Shown here piece by piece: positions 12,988-24,619 of a stretch of DNA of 64,000 nt. Position 1 is the first letter of the stretch. Each line of letters starts with the position of its first letter. Origin of the DNA: Thunnus maccoyii (Eukaryota > Chordata > Actinopteri > Scombriformes > Scombridae); the NCBI RefSeq assembly GCF_910596095.1, contig NC_056535.1:20166505-20230504 (forward strand). Reading direction: 5' to 3'. A program made the translations under genes and the position numbers. The notes under the pieces are model-generated. The model did no database searches and had not been told where the DNA came from. It was given only the letters and a program-made list of their open reading frames with translations.

Positions 12988-14707
12988 GTGGTCCACAGTG
13001 TCCTGAGCTGCATTGGCTGGTGAGTTCCCAGTGCAGATGAAACACACTGCCAAGATTCTTAGTAATGCAGTTTCACCACCTGGATTTTATCTCGTCAGTG
13101 CTAATAGGAAGCTTCCTTCCTATTTGAGCTGTGGCCAGACAAACACTGTTTCTCCGTGCCCTCCTCTCTCCATCTCTTTCTTTATCTTTTTTGCTTTACA
13201 ATGAGGAGGGAAGTGGAAGCAGATATGGTATTGTGACTTGGTTCCAGGGCCACTGATCTTGATTCCTAAGTGATATTGCCTCATTAAGATTGCAGTTTGC
13301 TCAGTTGGGTGTTTATTGTAATATGACTCATTATACAAATAAACACAGTCAGTTCATAGTGCCAAACGATAACAGTCATTGCTACTTATCAGATTAACAA
13401 CAATGTTGATGATACATATGAACAACAAGCTATTTATTCATTCGACTCATTTGTAGTTGAATTAGTTTGTTGTCGACACGATACTATGAACACTTATCTT
13501 TGTAACAATTATTAAAGGGTGGGAATATTATACATTATAACACTGTCCAGTACAACAACAGCACAGACTACAACTTCAAATATTACCAGAGTTGGATCAA
13601 CATCTGTCTGTCACAGTGACAGCAAAAACTCAACAAACCTGAAGTAGTAGTTTTATAGTAGTAGTATACCTGTAGTATTTCAAAATTATTCTTAGACTTA
13701 AAATAATTTAACAGTTTCATCCATTTTTTCACACAAACACTGGTTACCTCTTACTTAATTTTTTATTTACTTCCATAAATTTTCCCTCTCATTTCTCTCC
13801 GATTTGGAATTTATGGACATTTTGTATAGCCACCTTTTTGTAAAAACTAAATCAGATCAGTAAATATACTTAAAAGATATATATCTTATATGTGGAAATG
13901 CACATTGACAATAAAAAATTTATTAAAAACCAGAGATGATATTTAATCCAGTCATGCTGTATCAAAAGACCAAGTATGTTGACACGTACAAGGCATTTAC
14001 AGAAGCACAAAGGTGATTTATGTGCATCAATTGATGAATAGATTTCTATAGTGACAATAAAAACATGTTATTTATTATAAAAACAACGTATTTGTGTATA
14101 TTACGCTAGTCTATATGACATAGATGTACAACAAGATAATTTGGGATAACAGGAATTGTTTTCAGACATTACATGGCTGATTTAAGTGCTCATAAGTGCA
14201 GTAGTGCGGAGAAGGAAACAGTCCTTGTGTCTGTGCTTTTGTTTTGCTGTACACTGCTCTGTACTGCCAACCAGAGGGGAGAAGTTAAAACAGGCTGTGT
14301 GCAGGATGTGAGGGGTCTGCAATAATTTTTCAGGTTAAATATTTGCAATCCTGACAAATGAGCAATCAATATTCTGTAGACTCATCATGCACGCTTACAG
14401 TTTACTTAATACTCAACAGATGATGCTCGAGTTGTGACCTCTTTCTTTCTCTCTTTATCAGTGCTGTTCACACCCAGACAAGGACAAGAGGGCGAGGTGG
14501 ACACAGACAGACGCCCCCTGCCCACACACTCCCCCTCCTCTCCCCTCTTCCCCCCCTCCCAAACTGTAAATGATCAGCGCTGGTGTAGATCAGCTCCTCC
14601 TTGCCAAATGGGTTGTGTCAGCTCACAGAGAGCGTCATCATCACGTTGCTTAGTTTAGACTGGCACTCCGCTGGGAGGAGCGAGCTAATGCATTCCAATC
14701 CACAGAC
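12988..14707. other. Non-coding stretch, no gene recognised
   Basis: AT-rich and without supportable exons. About 14,560-14,705 is a compact non-repetitive block with GATCAGC motifs and a GCTAATGCATT core that could be regulatory. Confidence 0.45.
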
Positions 14708-14747
14708 ACACATACACACATACACGCACACACACACACACACACAA
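14708..14747. repeat. Imperfect (CA)n microsatellite
   Basis: CACATA/CACACA run interrupted by single T and G substitutions. Confidence 0.9.
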
Positions 14748-14880
14748 GATTCAACATATCAGAGAGACAGAGGTCACTAAAGAGAGGTGGACAGAGGTTG
14801 GACAGAATTTAGATACAATGAAGAATAAAGTCAAGTGAAGGCTGAATTATCTTCAGACCTTGCTCTGCTCGATTGCACTG

Positions 14881-14883
<3 letters not shown>

Positions 14884-14915
<32 letters not shown>

Positions 14916-14942
14916 TGCGCTCACATACACACACACACACAA
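14884..14942. repeat. Interrupted (CA)n microsatellite
   Basis: Two CA runs are separated by a short gcatgcgctcacat interruption. The open frames on both strands here are artefacts of the repeat. Confidence 0.95.
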
Positions 14943-15871
14943 TGAGGCACAGATCCAACAAGTTCCTGAGGTACACAACAACATTTTTTTGGCACAAATT
15001 TACCTGCAAGCCCTCTTTCTTTCTGCCTCTCTATCATACAGATTTGTGATACGGCACAGGGCCCTGGTGACCATGTGAGTTTAATGGCGTACTGATGAGG
15101 TCAAAGAGAGAGGGGAGTCAGGTTAATTGGGAGCCGCTCAGCAAATCTCAGGTTGAATGATGATTACAAATCCTCCAAATGTTAACGGGGAAAAATAAGA
15201 TAAATATAGCTTCCAGTTCAGCTGAATGGGAATTTAGAGCAGTGTGACGACATAAAGAATCCTCCCTGGAGATGGTATCTCTCAGAATTAGGTTATGATA
15301 CCGTACTAGATAGAGGAAGGGACAATTATCACATTTCCTCTCGTCCAACCACACTCAGTGATTGATAAGACGCCCTGTGGGCTCTTACTGTTGTCACCAG
15401 GATCAGACAAAATCAAAGGTGGAAACATTCATTCACTGATACTGATGTAACTGAGTGATTTTTTTGGTGAACTACTTTTTTTTTTTAATCAGTTGAGTAC
15501 ACTTACTCTTACTTACTAATACACTAATACCCATTGGTATACTGAATATATCAATTTTGGGAGCCACTATCATTGATTCCTGTAGATATTGTCATAATTA
15601 CAGTCGTAAATATGAGGTATGGCCATCCTACATTTATGGATTTTTTTATATGGTTTACAACATGCTCTCATTGTTTGCAAAATGTTTGCTTTTTCTGAAA
15701 TATGATTTCATGTATCTTTGACATTATCTAAAGGGCTTTAGAGAGAGTAAGAACTAGATCCCAGCCAATTCTGGATTTAAAAAAAAAAAAACGTAATATA
15801 TTTTTGAGGGTTAAAATTCAAATTTCATAGACATAAACAAACATTTCTGATTAGGAAATTAAATTTGGTTG
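14943..15871. other. Non-coding stretch, nothing recognised
   Basis: No exon or element is supported. There is a T-run at about 15,475-15,486 and an A-run at about 15,779-15,791. Confidence 0.5.
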
Positions 15872-16399
15872 TTAAAGGGGATGTATCATGCACATTTCTA
15901 AGTCTATATTTATATTCTGGAGAATGATTTGCATGATTTACAGTTTTAAAAATCTTATACTCGCCCTTTATGCAGCCTCCCAGTTCAGCCTCTGTCTGAA
16001 TCAGGACATAGTAGGATTTCACTTCTTTTTCCCCTTTCTTCACTCAAAATATAAACTTCTCAAATACATCCATAAATGTTCGAGCCTGAATCCCATTCGA
16101 AATATAAGAGTGAACAACACAAACAACCTGTGGAACATCTTTAGCAACAACATTTGCAACCAAGGCTGCAGAACGAACGGCCATTTGTGGGCACAAACAA
16201 TCTGACGTCATCATGAGGAGGAAGTAGAGGTAACATTGCAAACGGAGCGTTTGGACCAGGTTGAAGCCCTGGCTTTTGACTTGCAGGCAGCATTTTACAT
16301 ACGTTCACCTCAAGTTTTGGAACTTTAACACCGACATCCAACATCATAACAGTATATAAATAACTGAAAATCACAAAAAGCATGATATGTCCCCTTTAA
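15872..16399 (+). mobile_element. Non-autonomous DNA transposon (MITE-like), copy 2
   Basis: This is the better-preserved copy of the family at 11,978-12,595. The left terminus reads TTAAAGGGGATGTATCATGC. The right terminus, reverse-complemented, reads TTAAAGGGGACATATCATGC, so 18 of the first 20 bases match. About 530 bp long, with no transposase. The outermost TTAA is palindromic, so the target duplication could be TTAA (piggyBac-like) or TTA/TAA (PIF/Harbinger-like). Confidence 0.85.
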
Positions 16400-17389
16400 A
16401 GAATTGCAAAAAGAAAGTGTACTGAGTGAGATTACCTGAACATATTATCATCTGACACGTGCTGATACAGTTACATCTTTGATAAAATAATAGCTGCTGG
16501 TTGGACTCTAGGAAGATGTGAGAGAGCTTTCTCAAACTGTGCAGGGACATGTATTCAAATGATCTGATTAAATTGTGGATATGTGGTTTTCACCAGGCAA
16601 TAACAACATGATGCATTGCTATAGTTTAAACTCCAGCAGAGTTAATGAAGTAGTCAGGCCTGCTGCTCCACTGGACCATTACAACATTAAAATACTGCTT
16701 ACATGTTAAACACTCTCAAAGGGGCTGAACTCCACGATAAGTTGAACACACACATTTGAAGTATTATTTCCATATAAAGTTGATATGGCTAAGATATTAG
16801 CAAGGCAAGAAGAAAGTGTTCAGTGGGTTTATTAGTATCATAAGTTGTGGGCTGTAAAACACGAGGAGCTGAAAGACACAAATGAAGGGAACTGCAGAGT
16901 CAGGTGATAATTCTCTGTGGGTTTATCACCATGAGTGAACCCTCTTCACCTTGCACATGGTCATTTGAACTGTTGTTCATGAAAATATTGAATAAAGCAG
17001 CTTCTACTTCACCACTGGCAATTTTGTTTTCACTTAAGGATCCTTTCAACTGATGTCTTAATTTTTCTGTGAATCCATTTGCAGTAAAGGGTCACTCAGC
17101 AAAGAAGAGATGTTTTTGTAATTTGGTTTTACTTTGCTTGTGCACTTTATTTTATGGCGTCCAGTTGTGCCTCTTTAAACCTGCAGTGCGGAACTTTTGC
17201 ATATAAATGAACGTCTGTTACATTCAAGCCCTTGCCAAACGGGTTCACACAATTCTGAGTAAGCCTATCACCACCAGATAAATCTCTCTGTATTTCACAG
17301 TATAACAGAGTTTTTAATCTGGTGTTGGGTTTGACATTCCCACCCTGGCTGGGCATGCTGTATGGGCAGAGAATGCACACTATAGACTT
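16400..17389. other. Non-coding stretch, nothing recognised
   Basis: No protein-like frame, splice-bounded exon or repeat terminus is visible. Confidence 0.5.
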
Positions 17390-17570
17390 CTGCCGCTGGC
17401 TAACTTCTGATTAGCGCCCTGCTAACTTGAATGGGGATAATATAATTTAATCATATGGCTCTTGCAGACTTTCCAAAGTTACCGGACCAAGCGGATCAAA
17501 TTCTGATAGTGAAATGAATCATTACACGGGGGTTGTGTGACGTTCAAAACAATTTATCCACCATTTTACA
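17390..17570. repeat. Dispersed repeat segment, related to 46,340-46,530
   Basis: The run from 'gccctgctaacttgaa' to 'cgggggttg' recurs in altered form at about 46,370-46,500, in the same order and orientation (shared 'gataa..aattcaat/atttaat', 'ggctctt', 'aattctgatagtga'). At 46 kb it is part of an R1-family element, so this is probably another decayed R1-related fragment. Confidence 0.6.
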
Positions 17571-17838
17571 GCTGCAACAGTAGCTACGGAGTACGCTACG
17601 GCGGAGCCTATGACGTAAACATGTGTCGGCTGTTTTTGTAAATACTCTCACTCCAGCCTTAATCCATTTTGAACCCTGCCCTGTTGGTCATTAGGGGTCA
17701 GAGAGATCAAAAATGTTTTAATCATTTTTATCTACTGTTTACTATTTTCTTTTACTTATAGTGTAGACCTGCTAGATCACTGATACATTTTATTCTCTCC
17801 ACTACTTGGTCATTTATTAATACAGAAATCTTTTCATT

Positions 17839-17859
17839 AAAAAAAAAAAAAAAAAAAAA
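17839..17859. repeat. Poly-A run (21 A)
   Basis: An uninterrupted A tract. It might be a retroposon tail, but no retroposed gene or SINE head is recognisable on its left and no target duplication is evident. Confidence 0.8.
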
Positions 17860-20800
17860 TAGAAGCCCACCTGGATATTTGCACTACACTCAGTGGGACA
17901 AAGGTGCAGATAGCCATTGCACTGAATAATATGCTAATAAGATTTTCTTCTCCTTAGATCAGCTGAAACTACTGAGTGCTGCTGCGGCTGCAGTTCCACA
18001 GAATCATTCATATGAATTTCTGCCCTCTGTTCTGCTGTTCGGAGGCTCCCGCATCCTCGCAGCATCTGAGAAACATCCGTAAACAGTGTCTGCACCGTTT
18101 CCCGGGGGAGACCTTATCTGTGAGAGGTGTTTGTGTAACGGCGTTTTCCAGCCTGGTCGTGCAGGTCACACTGTCTGGAGCAAACAGAGGAAAACAACTG
18201 AGAAAGAGCCAGAGAGAGGGGACAGTGGGACAAAGGAAACAGAATTATGAATAGTAGGTTGTTGGCCTTATCATGCCTAACATGCTGGCTTTTTCTTTAC
18301 AATGCCTTTCAGCAGGATTGTGTTACTGAAGCGTAGACTTATCTGAAGGCAAGGATACAAAAAATATATTAAAAAAAAAAACAGAGCCACATATCACACC
18401 GTTGTTTGATTTTTTTGTTGTTTTTGTTGTCTTGTTAGAAACTGTGCATCAATTCAGATCTCAGCAGCCTCAATCTTTCTTTTCTGTTTCACTGCACATC
18501 CCACACACTTACACCCACACCCACACACAAACTCACATCCGCAACACACAAAATGTACAATTTTTCAGAATACTTCCCACATCTCTCCACCCACATTCTT
18601 TTCCACACAGAGATAGCAGCACATGTATAATTGCAGTGTGCAACAGTGCGCACCTTAGAGGAAATAATTACCACCATAAAAAGAGCAATTACTAACCTGG
18701 CAGAGAGTTGCAGTGGATTTTCTGCCAGTAACGTCTGCTCACATACCGCTCTTTGTTTGTTTGACTAATGGTTTCTTTTGAAGGATAAACAAGCCACATT
18801 TACTAATACTAAAATGCTGTCTGTTTTGCACACACATTGAGACGTAAAACACTGCTTGCAGGTTCTGTGACAATCAGAGGAAGCAGTGAATGCTGGGAAG
18901 AAAAACAGGGCTGAAGGTTAATATGAATTTGATTCATGTAACCAAACATTAAAGGGCTTTATGAGAACTGACTGTTGAGAGGGGCCTGCCTCAATTCAAT
19001 ACCTAATATCCAGTTTTGATTAGCTCATGTGTCACTTCGATCCCTTTCAACTGTTATGAATGAATGCTCGCCAAACTGGCTGTCGGTGTAGGACACTTAT
19101 TCATTTTCCTCTTAAACTTCATTATGAGAGTATCACTAAAATGATAAGAAGACCGAGGTGAGTGAGTGGCTTTGTGATTTGCATTACAACCGCTCAGTTC
19201 TGTGCGTGGAAAATGAAAAAGATGCATTAAGGCGCATAATCGTGTACACACGCCATTAACAAAAAGAAAAGGGGAAATAGCTGCAGCAATCTTTTTAACT
19301 ACTTCCGGGAAATCACTCTGTTAAAGAATTAATCATAATCTGTTCCTGCCCGCTTCAGAGCATACGGCCATCTATCAAAGCCTTTGCTCATCCTTACTAG
19401 ACCACAGTATTCACCAGTCGTCTCACAACTATTGTCTCTGGGCTTCAATGGTCTGATTGATTTTACAAGACAGCCACTGGGGATTATCATTTGGCATCAT
19501 ATCCTGCGTGTAATTGCACAGTATTGACTAATTCTAACCCGTAGTAAAAGTAAGCATTGAAGGAATGAGTAACAATTCCTCAGTTGTCAGTGGTAATTTG
19601 TTAGAATTCAAGAGAAGCAGATCAATGAGCTTCACCTCAGGCACAAACTAATCAACTATCTGGCAAATCAGACTCCAGACAGCTAAAAATGGTTAAAACA
19701 TTTCAAAGAGGGTAACATTTTCTAATGTTACCATTCATGAAAGGTTTATACCCTGTATGTTTATTAATAATTAATACATCTGATGCTAAATTAATATGAT
19801 TAATTGATGCTTTACAGATTAGTTAGAGGCCTCTTTAGTTAGTGTCTTTTAAGCTCTTTAGTTCATCAGATTCACTCCTCCAATGGACCATGTGGCCTCT
19901 GGCCTGGAAAATTAAGGGTTGCAGTGCATCTGGACCACAATCCATTTTACAACTGCAGACTTGATTAACTATCCAATAATAATAATAATAATCATAATAA
20001 TAATAATAATAGTAAAATTGTCAGTGGTTTAGTAGGGCCTCGCTCCTGGCTCTTCCTGACCACATTTCATAGTGTATCTGAGAAAGACACTGAACCCAAA
20101 ATTACTCCTAATGGGCAGGCTGCTGCGCCGTCATCAGAGTCTGAATGAGTGATAAGAGGCAAAATTGTTAAAGTCCTACAGGGTTGAAACACGCTGTATA
20201 AGTGCAGTCCATTTACGATTAACCATAACATTTACAGTACAATTGCAGATGACTTACTAACTTGTTGACTGCTTATCAGACAGGGAGAATGTCGTGATCT
20301 TGTATTAATAATTTTACTGACATCTGTAACTGCAGGATTAATAGTTACGCTTTATTAATGACTTATTAACATGCAGATTTGATGGTTTATTTGAAAAGTG
20401 ATCCCTGAAACTGTTTAGGGCCACACTATAGAGTCCAGCAACAACAGAAACAGTATAGTATGAGCAGCCCTCAAGCCCAGGATTATGACCCTTAGTGGCC
20501 ATATTTCTGGCCTACAGCATTAATTCTCAGTGCATTAGTACAGACCCAGGATAAACTTAGAGCATCTATCAATATTTTTTATTACCAATAGATCACATTT
20601 CTAGAGAATTATCACCTGACTTTGCAGTTCCCCTCAGCTCTACTGAGCTTTTCTGTGTCTTTCAGTTCATTATTTTGGTTTAATAACCAGCAACTGTTTA
20701 GTTTCACTCTCACCACTCTCATATTGTCATTTCCAGCAGCAGAAGCCAGCTTTATTGCCAGAAAAAAAGTAATGTGCCCGGCACCAAACTGCAGTCGGAC

Positions 20801-21122
20801 AAAGTTGACTAGCTGGTAAACATAGTGGAGTATTTAGCTGCTAAAGAACCAAATATTTAACTTATGAGTTGGTGGAGACTTAAAGCTAAAAGGAGAGTGA
20901 ATATTCAACTCAGATTCTTCAGGTGTACAAATAAATGCTAATGTTGCTTATAAGTAACATCTTTTGAATCTCTTTTATTTTAGATCTTATCCTGATTTTA
21001 CATACATTGTCTTTTATCTCACATTAATGGAATTGGTTTTATCTGTTTTATTCTATTCTATCAATTTTTTAAAAGGATAAAATTACTAAATAATTTCTTG
21101 ATTTTAATTTAGCTTTAAGTTA
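17860..21122. other. Non-coding stretch, possible conserved element
   Basis: No gene is recognised. About 19,000-19,260 is a non-repetitive block with ATTA/TAAT cores and a possible octamer-like ATTTGCAT (near 19,177). About 20,622-20,819 opens a chance frame. A-rich and CA-rich patches lie at about 18,370-18,380 and 18,500-18,530. Confidence 0.4.
19976..20011. repeat. (AAT)n microsatellite
   Basis: About twelve AAT/AATA units with one CAT interruption. Confidence 0.9.
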
Positions 21123-21499
21123 CCCAGATAGCATACGGAAGTGGGCCACTTCAGGCAACGATGCGGCACTGCTGGCCTTCTTCTGGCTGGGACAAAATGG
21201 ATGTGAGCCTGAAATGGCCCACATGTAAAATAGCAAATATGGCCCAAATATCCAAAATCAAATGTGGGCCTTTTTTGGTAAAGATGCGGTGCTCTCATGG
21301 TATGTGTATTCTGGGTGTGGGCCAGTTCTGGTTTATCTGATTTGTTCTTTGTTGACAGACGGTTGCTTGTGGCCCAGATATGGGAAACAGGAGCGGACCA
21401 CCCAAGTGCCATCATTCCACACGGTATGTGGGCCGGATGAGAGTGCCGAAAGTGTCGGGTGTGGGCTGGATCTGGGCCACAGTAAATTTGCTATCTGGG
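21123..21499 (+). mobile_element. MITE with TTA target duplication (PIF/Harbinger-like)
   Basis: The element starts CCCAGATAGCA and ends TGCTATCTGGG, a perfect 11-bp inverted repeat, and it is flanked on both sides by TTA (21,120-21,122 and 21,500-21,502). The 377-bp interior is rich in GTGGGCC/GGGCCAC motifs in both orientations and encodes no protein. A 3-bp TTA duplication is the hallmark of PIF/Harbinger insertions; the family assignment is an inference from that. Confidence 0.85.
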
Positions 21500-21502
21500 T
21501 TA

Positions 21503-24500
21503 GTTTTTTAGTTTTGTGTGAAGCATGTAGTAACTTGGGTTTTGAAAATGCACTTTAATTAAAAATAGCATTATCAATATTACAGTATGTTAGTAACAAG
21601 TGGACAAAAATCTGGTTTAATAAAACTTAATTCTACTCCTGCATGACAAACCCATCAGCTAGTCCATCTCCACAACACAACAGTTTATACTTTTTGAATT
21701 ATCAGATTCAATCGTTAAATATGTTAGCACCATGCATTCTTGCAGCCTCTACTTCATGCTTTGAAATATGAAAGAGGATTCCTCAACTTCACTCTTTTGG
21801 ATGCTATTTTATCAATAAATAACAATTTTCATTAATAGATGAAGCAAAGAACTGAAAACCAGCAAGACTGACTGTGAGCATGTAATAGTTTTCCCCCAAG
21901 ACTGTTGATAAAGTCACAACCTCCTTCCATAACATGTATGTAAAATGTCAGTTTCAATAATTGGTGCGTTCCATCCAGATACAGCAGCACCACTGTATAT
22001 ACAGTACGGCTTCCAGCGAGTTGTAGTTTGGGAAGGAGGCCAGGCTTTAAATACTACAAGAGCACATCCCTGATCACATTCCCACGATTCAGCACGCTAA
22101 CAGATTGCTCGCTGGGTTAGGGAGCGATCAGCATCACTCCTACTAGCGGTTTAAGTAACACAATCTGGTGTCTAATTTCAAACAGCTGTCTGCTCCGCCA
22201 CAGGACAGGAGTGGGGGCGGAGGGCCAGAAACACCTTGATGATTCATGGCCTTCGTAATGAAGATGAATATTTTATATGAACTGGCATTAAGAGGTTTCA
22301 ACACAGTCATCCAGATCAAACACAACAGCCTGGCAACCTAGTTCTCCACTGTCTGTTTGAGAGGCTGCCGGCTGTAACACGGTCAATTATATGGTGGGCT
22401 GGCTTAGAGTTGAGGTTTAATATGCATGAGGAATATTTGTTTCTTACTGGAAATTAATGATACAAACTAATTGATACCTATATGTTAATCAGTAATGGCT
22501 GGATTCATTTTGCGAGAGCTGTTTTTTTATGTTTTATTTTGTTTTGAACACATTCGTATTAGCCTTTTTCAGAGTAGAGAAATATTTTACTTTTATTGTC
22601 TGAGATACTGTAATTTGAATTCAATGCACACATGAGAAATTGGATTTAATTTTTGTCTTGATTTAATGCTCTTAATCCTGTTAACTAATGTGGACTGCAT
22701 GTGTTTATGGATGCATACGTGTCAAGTGTACATGTGTGCTACTCCACTGCATGTGTATGCCTCCATGGCTGTTCCCTCCCTAACTAGGTTTGCAGGGGTA
22801 AATTGAGTGTGTGACTGCATATAATTCACTCTCAGAACAGCCCCATTTCCCTCTGCCCGCCTGCTTGGTCACACTGATTCAATGCACCAGTAGCAGCACA
22901 AAATCCATACCAATAAATTTCATCTCCAAGGGGTTGCATGTCCCATCAGCTGGGGATGCCCCTGCCAGAAACCGTACCATAGTTGGTTAGCCACAAGAGT
23001 CAGGCTGCGATTGCCCCTTGGTGCTGATCTCAAGGTGCTTTTACCCTTTTTCCATTATGGTTTATTGTTATGATTACTTAACCTGGGATGGCGCTTTGAG
23101 AACACATTCACACTCATCCACAACTGTCATTAATGTGTTTATAATATGTTGTTAAATCAAGTCAAACCCACAGGGCTGACTGCATTGGTCATCTCATTTG
23201 GTCTGTAATGGCCGAACCCTGTCTCCATGATTGATTCTGCTTATTTGATGTGCATCTCGACGAGGGTCATGGGCCAGCGTTAGATCAGCCACAGAAGTCA
23301 GACTTCAATACTTTGATGTGATGCATGCGCCATTTCTACAAGTAACAATCTGGATTTTATACATAACAGTCCCTTCACACACCATTAACCTGCCCATGGT
23401 CTTCATGTCATTATCGATTCTCAAAGGCTACATGGGCTGTAAACGTTCCTGATGCCCTTCAGAGATATCACACCTAATCATCCCGGGACGCTCAAACGTG
23501 TAAGAAAAGGCTTCACTATGCAGAGAGGTACACTTTCTAATCTCATGCATGTCATCTCATTGTGTTCATTCATGTGTGCGTGTTTGTGCGCAGGGTGTGT
23601 ATGTGTGTTTTGGTGTGGGTTTTGCATGCAAAATGGCGGTTGTTGACAAAACTCTGCTGTTACTGAAACACAGCCACGTACTCCTTTCACACTGAAGTGC
23701 CACTGAGGAAAACAAAGACAGCCAAAGTGAGATCTGAGTGGTGTAACAATCTGTCTCGATGGTTTGGCCACTTTTCAGGTAGGAAGCACGAGCGCTCCCT
23801 CATCACTCGGCTGAGATCCCTTAGAGCCCTTATTAATATTCACAGACGAGATTATAGTTTAGCAAAACATTATCACTGCTGATTAACTGGGGATTGAAGC
23901 AAGGGCCAAATTTTCCCTGGCATTTTCGATTCATGTTTTGATTTTGCAAGCATGTTGAACTCTGGATATGTGCCTCACCAAGGCACTAATTAATGGTAAT
24001 GAGCCTAATTGTGCAGACTGAGATAACAGCAGTGTCCCTTGCTTTATATTCCCCAGTATGTCTGTCCAGACCAGTGTACTGTACGTCACTCCTGGCGTAG
24101 TTGGTGCCAGGGTCAGGCTGGCACCAACTATAGCCTCACCAAGAATTACAACCTGTAATCAATTATTTTTTTGGCGACTTGTGTGCAGCCGAAACAAGGA
24201 TTGACGTGATATGATGTTATAAAGTGAGTAAAAGCAAACAGTTCTTCAGTATTTATTTATTTGCCACAGATACGAAGTAGCATTAGCAGCCTTGTGAATT
24301 TAAGCCCAATATTCACTCTCCTTTCAGTTCTGTTTTTGGTATCCACTAAAATCTGAGGGAAATATCTGTGTGATTAGCTGCTCAATGTTTCACTGTGTTC
24401 ACCAGCTAGCCACTTACTTTGTCTGTCTGCTGTTTGGTGTTGGGCAGGTATTGTACAGTGTTTTTTGTCACTGCTGTATCACTGAAAACAGCTGCCTGTG

Positions 24501-24619
24501 GCCAAAAAGACAGTAGAACACTATGTAGAGCTGACGGAAACAGCAGAGTCAGTCGATAATTATCTGTGGGTTCATTACTACAAGTGACCCCTTTAGAAGG
24601 AGTCATGTGAACCATTATT
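21503..24619. other. Non-coding stretch with candidate conserved elements
   Basis: No exon is supported. About 22,180-22,470 and 23,770-24,060 are non-repetitive and dense in homeodomain-type ATTA/TAATTAATGG cores, palindromic AATATT and GATTA motifs. They are the most enhancer-like stretches by eye. The frames opening here (for example 23,478-23,771 minus) are not protein-like. Confidence 0.4.

Noticed and set aside
17600-17860. Processed pseudogene ending in the 21-A tract
   Set aside because: No coding remnant and no target duplication to its left.
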